A model generated the notes under the pieces. The model ran no database searches, had not been told where the DNA came from, and saw nothing but the letters and a program-made list of their open reading frames with translations. DNA of 64,000 nucleotides from Auanema rhodensis (lineage: Eukaryota; Nematoda; Chromadorea; Rhabditida; Rhabditidae), in assembly GCA_964057225.1 (NCBI GenBank), contig OZ059900.1:2676501-2740500 (forward strand). Reading direction: 5' to 3'. Of this stretch, positions 52,145-63,962 are shown one piece after another (positions within the stretch are counted from its first letter, which is position 1; the number at the start of each line of letters is the position of its first letter). The position numbers were made by a program, and so were the translations under genes.

Positions 52145-53882
52145 GCTTTACTACACTAAGTATGGTCGTTTTTATGCCTTTAACACCATATACTCACCGA
52201 TTTTTGGTACAAAATCTGTAATACTCGTAAATTTTGATCATATTCGTTAAGATTTGAGAATCAAACATACAATACACAAAATCAGTCTATTTTTATGAGC
52301 TTGCACTGATATATATTCATTTTGATCAAAAAAGGTCGAAAATAGAAAGAATTTTTGAAATTTCCGAGTTTTGAGTCTAATTTGGCTAAATCGCTCATAT
52401 ATATGATCAGAAGCATAGTTTTATTGTCTATGACAACAAAAATCATCAATTAAACGCTAGTGATGTTTAAATACTAATTTTCGCTCAAATAGCATTACTA
52501 CACTAAGTATGGTCGTTTTTATGCCTTTAACACCATATACTCACCGATTTTTGGTACAAAATCTGTAATACTTGTAAATTTTGATCATATTCGTTAAGAT
52601 TCGAGAATCAAACACATAATACACGAAATAAGTCTATTTTTACAAGTTTGCACTGATATTTATTCATTTTGATCAAAAAAGATCGAAAATAGAAAGAATT
52701 TTTGAAATTTCCGAGTTTTGAGTCCAATTTGGCTAAATCGCTCATATATATGATCAAAAGCATAGTTTTATTGTCTATAACAACAAAAGTCATCAATTAA
52801 ACGCTAGTGATGTTTTAATACTGAATTTCGCCCAAATAGCATTACTACACTAAGTATGGTCGTTTTTATGCCTTTAACACCATATACTCACCGATTTTTG
52901 GTACAAAATCTGTGATACTCGTAAATTTTGATCATATTCGGTGAGATTCGAGAATCAAACACACAATACACGAAATAAGTTTATTTTGACGAGTTTGCAC
53001 TGATATTTATTCATTTTGATCAAAAAAGGTCGAAAATAGAAAGATTTTTTGAAATTTCCGAGTTTTGAGTCTAATTTGGCTAAATCGCTCATATATATGA
53101 TCAGAAGCATAGATGTATTGTCTATGACAACAAAAGTCATTAATTGAACACTAATGATGTTTAAATCACTGAATTTCGCTCAAATAGCATTACTACACTA
53201 AGGATGGTCGTTTTTATGCCTTTAACACCATATACTCACCGATTTTTGGTACAAAATCTGTGATACTCGTAAATTTTGATCATATTCGTTAAGATTCGAG
53301 AATCAAACACACAATACACGGAATAAGTTCATTTTTACAAGTTTGCACTGATATTTATTCATTTTGATCAAAAAAGGTCGAAAATAGAAAGAATTTTTGA
53401 AATTTACGAGTTTTGAGTCTAATTTGGCTAAATCGCTCATATATATGATCAGAAGCATAGTTTTATTGTCTATGACAACAAAAGTCATTAATTAAACACT
53501 AATGATGTTTAAATCACTAAATTTCGCTCAAATAGCATTACTACACTAAGTATGGTCGTTTTTATGCCTTTAACACCATATACTCACCGATTTTTGGTAC
53601 AAAATCTGTAATACTTGTAAATTTTGATCATCTTCGTTAAGATTCGAGAATCAAACACAAAATACACGAAATAAGTCTATTTTTATGAGTTTGCACTGAT
53701 ATTTATTCATTTAGATCAAAAAAGGTCGAAAATAGAAAGAATTTTTGAATTTTCCGAGTTTTGAGTCCAATTGGGCTAAATCGCTCATATATATGATCAA
53801 AAGCATAGTTTTACTGTCTATGATAACAAAAGTCTTCAAATATACACTAATAATGTGTAAATCACTGAATTTCACTCAAATA
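52145..53882 (+). repeat. HOR copy 4: A-B-C-D-E (1738 bp)
   Basis: Units start at 52145, 52492, 52839, 53187 and 53535 with standard A-E marks. E has a private T to A change giving TTTAGATCAAAA near 53712, which breaks the central 12-bp palindrome in this unit. Otherwise the copy appears nearly identical to copies 2, 5 and 6. Confidence 0.9.
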
Positions 53883-55620
53883 GCTTTACTACACTAAGTA
53901 TGGTCGTTTTTATGCCTTTAACACCATATACTCACCGATTTTTGGTACAAAATCTGTAATACTCGTAAATTTTGATCATATTCGTTAAGATTTGAGAATC
54001 AAACATACAATACACAAAATCAGTCTATTTTTATGAGCTTGCACTGATATATATTCATTTTGATCAAAAAAGGTCGAAAATAGAAAGAATTTTTGAAATT
54101 TCCGAGTTTTGAGTCTAATTTGGCTAAATCGCTCATATATATGATCAGAAGCATAGTTTTATTGTCTATGACAACAAAAATCATCAATTAAACGCTAGTG
54201 ATGTTTAAATACTAATTTTCGCTCAAATAGCATTACTACACTAAGTATGGTCGTTTTTATGCCTTTAACACCATATACTCACCGATTTTTGGTACAAAAT
54301 CTGTAATACTTGTAAATTTTGATCATATTCGTTAAGATTCGAGAATCAAACACATAATACACGAAATAAGTCTATTTTTACAAGTTTGCACTGATATTTA
54401 TTCATTTTGATCAAAAAAGATCGAAAATAGAAAGAATTTTTGAAATTTCCGAGTTTTGAGTCCAATTTGGCTAAATCGCTCATATATATGATCAAAAGCA
54501 TAGTTTTATTGTCTATAACAACAAAAGTCATCAATTAAACGCTAGTGATGTTTTAATACTGAATTTCGCCCAAATAGCATTACTACACTAAGTATGGTCG
54601 TTTTTATGCCTTTAACACCATATACTCACCGATTTTTGGTACAAAATCTGTGATACTCGTAAATTTTGATCATATTCGGTGAGATTCGAGAATCAAACAC
54701 ACAATACACGAAATAAGTTTATTTTGACGAGTTTGCACTGATATTTATTCATTTTGATCAAAAAAGGTCGAAAATAGAAAGATTTTTTGAAATTTCCGAG
54801 TTTTGAGTCTAATTTGGCTAAATCGCTCATATATATGATCAGAAGCATAGATGTATTGTCTATGACAACAAAAGTCATTAATTGAACACTAATGATGTTT
54901 AAATCACTGAATTTCGCTCAAATAGCATTACTACACTAAGGATGGTCGTTTTTATGCCTTTAACACCATATACTCACCGATTTTTGGTACAAAATCTGTG
55001 ATACTCGTAAATTTTGATCATATTCGTTAAGATTCGAGAATCAAACACACAATACACGGAATAAGTTCATTTTTACAAGTTTGCACTGATATTTATTCAT
55101 TTTGATCAAAAAAGGTCGAAAATAGAAAGAATTTTTGAAATTTACGAGTTTTGAGTCTAATTTGGCTAAATCGCTCATATATATGATCAGAAGCATAGTT
55201 TTATTGTCTATGACAACAAAAGTCATTAATTAAACACTAATGATGTTTAAATCACTAAATTTCGCTCAAATAGCATTACTACACTAAGTATGGTCGTTTT
55301 TATGCCTTTAACACCATATACTCACCGATTTTTGGTACAAAATCTGTAATACTTGTAAATTTTGATCATCTTCGTTAAGATTCGAGAATCAAACACAAAA
55401 TACACGAAATAAGTCTATTTTTATGAGTTTGCACTGATATTTATTCATTTTGATCAAAAAAGGTCGAAAATAGAAAGAATTTTTGAATTTTCCGAGTTTT
55501 GAGTCCAATTGGGCTAAATCGCTCATATATATGATCAAAAGCATAGTTTTACTGTCTATGATAACAAAAGTCTTCAAATATACACTAATAATGTGTAAAT
55601 CACTGAATTTCACTCAAATA
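53883..55620 (+). repeat. HOR copy 5: A-B-C-D-E (1738 bp)
   Basis: Units start at 53883, 54230, 54577, 54925 and 55273. All diagnostic marks of A to E are present and I noted no private change. This is a good reference copy for a consensus HOR. Confidence 0.92.
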
Positions 55621-57358
55621 GCTTTACTACACTAAGTATGGTCGTTTTTATGCCTTTAACACCATATACTCACCGATTTTTGGTACAAAATCTGTAATAC
55701 TCGTAAATTTTGATCATATTCGTTAAGATTTGAGAATCAAACATACAATACACAAAATCAGTCTATTTTTATGAGCTTGCACTGATATATATTCATTTTG
55801 ATCAAAAAAGGTCGAAAATAGAAAGAATTTTTGAAATTTCCGAGTTTTGAGTCTAATTTGGCTAAATCGCTCATATATATGATCAGAAGCATAGTTTTAT
55901 TGTCTATGACAACAAAAATCATCAATTAAACGCTAGTGATGTTTAAATACTAATTTTCGCTCAAATAGCATTACTACACTAAGTATGGTCGTTTTTATGC
56001 CTTTAACACCATATACTCACCGATTTTTGGTACAAAATCTGTAATACTTGTAAATTTTGATCATATTCGTTAAGATTCGAGAATCAAACACATAATACAC
56101 GAAATAAGTCTATTTTTACAAGTTTGCACTGATATTTATTCATTTTGATCAAAAAAGATCGAAAATAGAAAGAATTTTTGAAATTTCCGAGTTTTGAGTC
56201 CAATTTGGCTAAATCGCTCATATATATGATCAAAAGCATAGTTTTATTGTCTATAACAACAAAAGTCATCAATTAAACGCTAGTGATGTTTTAATACTGA
56301 ATTTCGCTCAAATAGCATTACTACACTAAGTATGGTCGTTTTTATGCCTTTAACACCATATACTCACCGATTTTTGGTACAAAATCTGTGATACTCGTAA
56401 ATTTTGATCATATTCGGTGAGATTCGAGAATCAAACACACAATACACGAAATAAGTTTATTTTGACGAGTTTGCACTGATATTTATTCATTTTGATCAAA
56501 AAAGGTCGAAAATAGAAAGATTTTTTGAAATTTCCGAGTTTTGAGTCTAATTTGGCTAAATCGCTCATATATATGATCAGAAGCATAGATGTATTGTCTA
56601 TGACAACAAAAGTCATTAATTGAACACTAATGATGTTTAAATCACTGAATTTCGCTCAAATAGCATTACTACACTAAGGATGGTCGTTTTTATGCCTTTA
56701 ACACCATATACTCACCGATTTTTGGTACAAAATCTGTGATACTCGTAAATTTTGATCATATTCGTTAAGATTCGAGAATCAAACACACAATACACGGAAT
56801 AAGTTCATTTTTACAAGTTTGCACTGATATTTATTCATTTTGATCAAAAAAGGTCGAAAATAGAAAGAATTTTTGAAATTTACGAGTTTTGAGTCTAATT
56901 TGGCTAAATCGCTCATATATATGATCAGAAGCATAGTTTTATTGTCTATGACAACAAAAGTCATTAATTAAACACTAATGATGTTTAAATCACTAAATTT
57001 CGCTCAAATAGCATTACTACACTAAGTATGGTCGTTTTTATGCCTTTAACACCATATACTCACCGATTTTTGGTACAAAATCTGTAATACTTGTAAATTT
57101 TGATCATCTTCGTTAAGATTCGAGAATCAAACACAAAATACACGAAATAAGTCTATTTTTATGAGTTTGCACTGATATTTATTCATTTTGATCAAAAAAG
57201 GTCGAAAATAGAAAGAATTTTTGAATTTTCCGAGTTTTGAGTCCAATTGGGCTAAATCGCTCATATATATGATCAAAAGCATAGTTTTACTGTCTATGAT
57301 AACAAAAGTCTTCAAATATACACTAATAATGTGTAAATCACTGAATTTCACTCAAATA
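55621..57358 (+). repeat. HOR copy 6: A-B-C-D-E (1738 bp)
   Basis: Units start at 55621, 55968, 56315, 56663 and 57011. It matches copy 5 except that the B tail reads TTTCGCTCAAATA rather than TTTCGCCCAAATA, a state shared with the rearranged units to its right. B tails thus mark the left and right parts of the HOR zone. Confidence 0.92.
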
Positions 57359-58400
57359 GCTTTACTACACTAAGTATGGTCGTTTTTATGCCTTTAACAC
57401 CATATACTCACCGATTTTTGGTACAAAATCTGTAATACTCGTAAATTTTGATCATATTCGTTAAGATTTGAGAATCAAACATACAATACACAAAATCAGT
57501 CTATTTTTATGAGCTTGCACTGATATATATTCATTTTGATCAAAAAAGGTCGAAAATAGAAAGAATTTTTGAAATTTCCGAGTTTTGAGTCTAATTTGGC
57601 TAAATCGCTCATATATATGATCAGAAGCATAGTTTTATTGTCTATGACAACAAAAATCATCAATTAAACGCTAGTGATGTTTAAATACTGATTTTTTCTC
57701 AAATAGCATTACTACACTAAGTATGGTCGTTTTTATGCCTTTAACATCATATACTCACCGATTTTTGGTACAAAATCTGTAATACTTGTAAATTTTGATC
57801 ATATTCGTTAAGATTCGAGAATCAAACATATAATACACGAAATAAGTCTATTTTTACAAGTTTGCACTGATATTTATTCATTTTGATCAAAAAAGATCGA
57901 AAATAGAAAGAATTTTTGAAATTTCCGAGTTTTGAGTCCAATTTGGCTAAATCGCTCATATATATGATCAAAAGCATAGTTTTATTGTCTATAACAACAA
58001 AAGTCATCAATTAAACGCTAGTGATGTTTTAATACTGAATTTCGCTCAAATAGCATTACTACACTAAGTATGGTCGTTTTTATGCCTTTAACACCATATA
58101 CTCACCGATTTTTGGTACAAAATCTGTAATACTCGTAAATTTTGATCATATTCGTTAAGATTTGAGAATCAAACATACAATACACAAAATCAGTCTATTT
58201 TTATGAGCTTGCACTGATATATATTCATTTTGATCAAAAAAGGTCGAAAATAGAAAGAATTTTTGAATTTTCCGAGTTTTGAGTCCAATTGGGCTAAATC
58301 GCTCATATATATGATCAAAAGCATAGTTTTACTGTCTATGATAACAAAAGTCTTCAAATATACACTAATAATGTGTAAATCACTGAATTTCACTCAAATA
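57359..58400 (+). repeat. HOR copy 7, collapsed: A'-B'-(A/E hybrid)
   Basis: Units start at 57359, 57706 and 58053. A' ends in CTGATTTTTTCTC instead of CTAATTTTCGCTC. B' carries AACATCATATACTC near 57746 and CATATAATACACG. The third unit begins as A (CATACAATACAC, ATGAGCTTGC, TGATATATATTC) and ends as E (GAATTTTCC, CCAATTGGGC, TGTGTAAATC), with the switch between about 58222 and 58267. The unit after B should be C, so C-D-E has been reduced to one hybrid unit. Confidence 0.85.
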
Positions 58401-59788
58401 GCTTTACTACACTAAGTATGGTCGTTTTTATGCCTTTAACACCATATACTCACCGATTTTTGGTACAAAATCTGTAATACTCGTAAATTTTGATCATATT
58501 CGTTAAGATTTGAGAATCAAACATACAATACACAAAATCAGTCTATTTTTATGAGCTTGCACTGATATATATTCATTTTGATCAAAAAAGGTCGAAAATA
58601 GAAAGAATTTTTGAAATTTCCGAGTTTTGAGTCTAATTTGGCTAAATCGCTCATATATATGATCAGAAGCATAGTTTTATTGTCTATGACAACAAAAATC
58701 ATCAATTAAACGCTAGTGATGTTTAAATACTGATTTTTGCTCAAATAGCATTACTACACTAAGTATGGTCGTTTTTATGCCTTTAACACCATATACTCAC
58801 CGATTTTTGGTACAAAATCTGTAATACTTGTAAATTTTGATCATATTCGTTAAGATTCGAGAATCAAACATATAATACACGAAATAAGTCTATTTTTACA
58901 AGTTTGCACTGATATTTATTCATTTTGATCAAAAAAGATCGAAAATAGAAAGAATTTTTGAAATTTCCGAGTTTTGAGTCCAATTTGGCTAAATCGCTCA
59001 TATATATGATCAAAAGCATAGTTTTATTGTCTATAACAACAAAAGTCATCAATTAAACGCTAGTGATGTTTTAATACTGAATTTCGCTCAAATAGCATTA
59101 CTACACTAAGTATGGTCGTTTTTATGCCTTTAACACCATATACTCACCGATTTTTGGTACAAAATCTGTGATACTCGTAAATTTTGATCATATTCGGTGA
59201 GATTCGAGAATCAAACACACAGTACACGAAATAAGTTTATTTTGACGAGTTTGCACTGATATTTATTCATTTTGATCAAAAAAGGTCGAAAATAGAAAGA
59301 TTTTTTGAAATTTCCGAGTTTTGAGTCTAATTTGGCTAAATCGCTCATATATATGATCAGAAGCATAGATGTATTGTCTATGACAACAAAAGTCATCAAT
59401 TAAACGCTAGTGATGTTTAAATACTGAATTTCGCTCAAATAGCATTACTACACTAAGGATGGTCGTTTTTATGCCTTTAACACCATATACTCACCGATTT
59501 TTGGTACAAAATCTGTGATACTCGTAAATTTTGATCATATTCGTTAAGATTCAAGAATCAAACACACAATACACGAAATAAGTTCATTTTTACAAGTTTG
59601 CACTGATATTTATTCATTTTGATCAAAAAAGGTCGAAAATAGAAAGAATTTTTGAAATTTACGAGTTTTGAGTCTAATTTGGCTAAATCGCTCATATATA
59701 TGATCAGAAGCATAGTTTTATTGTCTATGACAACAAAAGTCATTAATTACACACTAATGATGTTTAAATACTGATTTTCGCTCAAATA
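58401..59788 (+). repeat. HOR copy 8, decayed end: A'-B'-C'-D'
   Basis: Units start at 58401, 58748, 59095 and 59442. A' and B' resemble the preceding copy (tail CTGATTTTTGCTC, CATATAATACACG). C' has ACAGTACACG near 59219 and a tail TCATCAATTAAACGC in place of C's TCATTAATTGAACAC, making it 347 bp. D' keeps CTAAGGATGG but has GATTCAAGAATC and CACGAAATAAGTTC, and its tail changes to CTGATTTTCGC. E is absent and the HOR ends here. Confidence 0.85.
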
Positions 59789-60136
59789 GCATTACTACAC
59801 TAAGTATGGTCGTTTTTATACCTTCAACACCATATACTCACCGATTTTTGGTACAAAATCTGTGATACTCGTAAACTTTGATCATATTCGTTAAGATTCG
59901 AGAATCAAACACACAATACACGAAATGAGTTTATTTTCACGAGTTTGCACTGATATTTATTCATTTTGATCAAAAAAGGTCGAAAATAGAAAGAATTTTT
60001 GAATTTTCCGAGTTTTGAGTCCAATTGGGCTAAATCGCTCATATATATGATCAAAAGCATAGTTTTACTGTCTATGATAACAAAAGTCTTCAAATATACA
60101 CTAGTAATGATTAAATCACTGATTTTCACTCAAATA
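59789..60136 (+). repeat. Transition monomer resembling unit 3
   Basis: This unit has TTTATACCTTCAACACC near 59815, a spelling I otherwise see only near 28528, and CGAAATGAGTTTATTTTCAC near 59921, which otherwise occurs only in the unit at 696. It also has CTCGTAAACTTTG (private) and a CTAGTAATG tail. It separates the five-unit HOR from the long-range duplicate at 60137. Confidence 0.8.
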
Positions 60137-63100
60137 GCATTACTACACTAAGTATGGTCGTTTTTATGCCTTTAACACCATATACTCACCGATTTTTGGT
60201 ACAAAATCTGTAATACTCGTAAATTTTGATCATATTCGTTAAGATTTGAAAATCAAACACATAATACACGAAATAAGTCTATTTTTATGAGTTTGCACTG
60301 ATATTTATTCATTTTGATCGAAAAAGGTCGAAAATAGAAAGAATTTTTGAAATTTCCGAGTTTTGAGTCTAATTTGGCTAAATCGCTCATATATATGATC
60401 AGAAGCATAGTTTTATTGTCTATGACAACAAAAATCATCAATTAAACGCTAGTGATGTTTAAATACTGATTTTCGCTCAAATAGCATTACTACACTAAGT
60501 ATGGTCGTTTTTATGCCTTTAACACCATATACTCACCGATTTTTGGTACAAAATCTGTAAAACTCGTAAATTTTGATCATATTCGTTAAGATTTGAGAAT
60601 CAAACATACAATACACAAAATCAGTCTATTTTTATGAGCTTGCACTGATATATATTCATTTTGATCAAAAAAGGTCGAAAATAGAAAGAATTTTTGAAAT
60701 TTCCGAGTTTTGAGTCTAATTTGGCTAAATCGCTCATATATATGATCAAAAGCATAGTTTTACTGTCTATGATAACAAAAGTCTTCAAATATACACTAAT
60801 AATGATTAAATCACTGAATTTCAGTCAAATAGCATTACTACACTAAGTATGGTCGTTTTTATGCCTTTAACACCATATACTCACCGATTTGTGGTACAAA
60901 ATCTGTGATACTCGTAAATTTTGATCATATTCGGTGAGATTCGAGGATCGAACACACAATACACGAAATAAGTTTATTTTTACGAGTTTGCACTGATATT
61001 TATTCATTTTTTTCAAAAAAGGTCGAAAATAGAAAGAATTTTTGAAATTTCCGAGTTTTGAGTCTAATTTGGCTAAATCGCTCATATATATGATCAAAAG
61101 CATAGTTTTACTGTCTATGATAACAAAAGTCTTCAAATATACACTAATAATGTGTAAATCACTGAATTTCACTCAAATAGCTTTACTACACTAAGTATGG
61201 TCGTTTTTATGCCTTTAACACCATATACTCACCGATTTTTGGTACAAAATCTGTAATACTCGTAAATTTTGATCATATTCGTTAAGATTTGAGAATCAAA
61301 CATACAATACACAAAATCAGTCTATTTTTATAAGCTTGCACTGATATATATTCATTTTGATCAAAAAAGGTCGAAAATAGAAAGAATTTTTGAAATTTCC
61401 GAGTTTTGAGTCTAATTTGGCTAAATCGCTCATATACATGATCAGAAGCATAGTTTCATTGTCTATGACAACAAAAGTCATCAATTAAACGCTAGTGATG
61501 TTTAAATACTGATTTTCGCTCAAATAGCATTACTACACTAAGTATGGTCGTTTTTATGCCTTTAACACCATATACTCACCGATTTTTGGTACAAAATCTG
61601 TAATACTCGTAAATTTTGATCATATTCGTTAAGATTTGAAAATCAAACACACAATAAACAAAATCAGTCTATTTTTATGAGTTTGCACTGATATATATTC
61701 ATTTTGATCAAAAAAGGTCGAAAATAGAAAGAATTTTTGAAATTTCCGAGTTTTGAGTCTAATTTGGCTAAATCGCTCATATATATGATCAAAAGCATAG
61801 TTTTACTGTCTATGATAACAAAAGTCTTCAAATATACACTAATAATGATTAAATCACTGAATTTCACTCAAATAGCATTACTACACTAAGTATGGTCGTT
61901 TTTATGCCTTTAACACCATATACTCACCGATTTTTGGTACAAAATCTGTGATACTCGTAAATTTTGATCATATTCGGTGAGATTCGAGAATCAAACACAC
62001 AATACACGAAATAAGTTTATTTTTACGAGTTTGCACTGATATTTATTCATTTTGATCAAAAAAGGTCGAAAATAGAAAGAATTTTTGAAATTTCCGAGTT
62101 TTGAGTCTAATTTGGCTAAATCGCTCATATATATGATCAAAAGCATAGTTTTATTGTCTATGACAACAAAAGTCATCAATTAAACGCTAGTGATGTTTAA
62201 ATACTGAATTTCGCTCAAATAGCATTACTACACTAAGTATGGTCGTTTTTATGACTTTAACACCATATACTCACCGATTTTTGGTACAAAATCTGTAATA
62301 CTCGTAAATTTTGATCATATTCGTTAAGATTTGAGAATCAAACATACAATACACAAAATCAGTCTATTTTTATGAGCTTGCACTGATATATATTCATTTT
62401 GATCAAAAAAGGTCGAAAATAGAAAGAATTTTTGAAATTTACGAGTTTTGAGTCTAATTTGGCTAAATCGCTCATATATATGATCAGAAGCATAGTTTTA
62501 TTGTCTATGACAACAAAAGTCATTAGTTAAACACTAATGATGTTTAAATCACTAAATTTCGCTCAAATAGCATTACTACACTAAGTATGGTCGTTTTTAT
62601 GCCTTTAACACCATATACTCACCGATTTTTGGTACAAAATCTGTAATACTTGTAAATTTTGATCATATTTGTTAAGATTCGAGAATCAAACACATAATAC
62701 ACGAAATAAGTCTATTTTTATGAGTTTGCACTGATATTTATTCATTTTGATCAAAAAAGGTCGAAAATAGAAAGAATTTTTGAATTTTCCGAGTTTTGAG
62801 TCCAATTGGGCTAAATCGCTCATATATATGATCAAAAGCATAGTTTTACTGTCTATGATAACAAAAGTCTTCAAATATACACTAATAATGATTTAATCAC
62901 TGAATTTCACTCAAATAGCATTACTACACTAAGTATGGTCCTTTTTTATGCCTTTAACACCATATACTCACCGATTTTTGGTACAAAATCTGTAATACTC
63001 GTAAATTTTGATCATATTCGTTAAGATTTGAGAATCAAACATACAATACACAAAATCAGTCTATTTTTATGAGCTTGCACTGATATATATTCATTTTGAT

Positions 63101-63962
63101 CAAAAAAGGTCGAAAATAGAAAGAATTTTTGAAATTTCCGAGTTTTGAGTCTAATTTGGCTAAATCGCTCATATATATGATCAAAAGCATAGTTTTACTG
63201 TCTATGATAACAAAAGTCTTCAAATATACACTAATAATGATTAAATCACTGAATTTCAGTCAAATAGCATTACTACACTAAGTATGGTCGTTTTTATGCC
63301 TTTAACACCATATACTCACCGATTTTTGGTACAAAATCTGTAATACTCGTAAATTTTGATCATATTCGTTAAGATTTGAAAATCAAACACACAATAAACA
63401 AAATCAGTCTATTTTTATGAGTTTGCACTGATATATATTCATTTTGATCAAAAAAGGTCGAAAATAGAAAGAATTTTTGAATTTTCCGAGTTTTGAGTCC
63501 AATTGGGCTAAATCGCTCATATATATGATCAAAAGCATAGTTTTACTGTCTATGATAACAAAAGTCTTCAAATATACACTAATAATGATTTAATCACTGA
63601 ATTTCACTCAAATAGCATTACTACACTAAGTATGGTCGTTTTTATGCCTTTAACACCATATACTCACCGATTTTTGGTACAAAATCTGTGATACTCGTAA
63701 ATTTTGATCATATTCGGTGAGATTCGAGGATCGAACACACAATACACGAAATAAGTTTATTTTTACGAGTTTGCACTGATATTTATTCATTTTTATCAAA
63801 AAAGGTCGAAAATAGAAAGAATTTTTGAAATTTCCGAGTTTTGAGTCTAATTTGGCTAAATCGCTCATATATATGATCAAATGCATAGTTTTACTGTCTA
63901 TGATAACAAAAGTCTTCAAATATACACTAATAATGTGTAAATCACTGAATTTCACTCAAATA
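60137..63962 (+). repeat. Segment repeating 36146-39.4 kb, copy 2 (eleven units)
   Basis: The first unit matches 36146 at offset 23991, including the rare GATCGAAAAAGG. One additional unit (60484-60831) follows; from 60832 the order matches at offset 24339, including ATAAGCTTGC, TATACATGATC, TATGACTTTAAC and the 349-bp GGTCCTTTTTTATG unit near 62938. In the unit near 61528 the middle reads GAAATTTCC...TCTAATTTGGC where copy 1 has GAATTTTCC...CCAATTGGGC, a likely conversion patch. The last unit (63616-63962) instead follows 43800-44147, at offset 19815. Private changes are ATTTGTGGTAC near 60888, CTGTAAAACTCG near 60558 and CAAATGCATAG near 63879. Confidence 0.86.
60484..60831 (+). repeat. Extra monomer in the right long-range copy
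   Basis: It lies between the GATCGAAAAAGG unit and the GGTGAG unit, which are directly adjacent in the left copy (36146 and 36493). It is a CATACAATACAC/GATCAAAAG unit with a TGATTAAATCACTGAATTTCAG tail, like the unit preceding the GGTGAG unit at 42060. The arrangement could mean either gain here or loss in the left copy. Confidence 0.8.
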
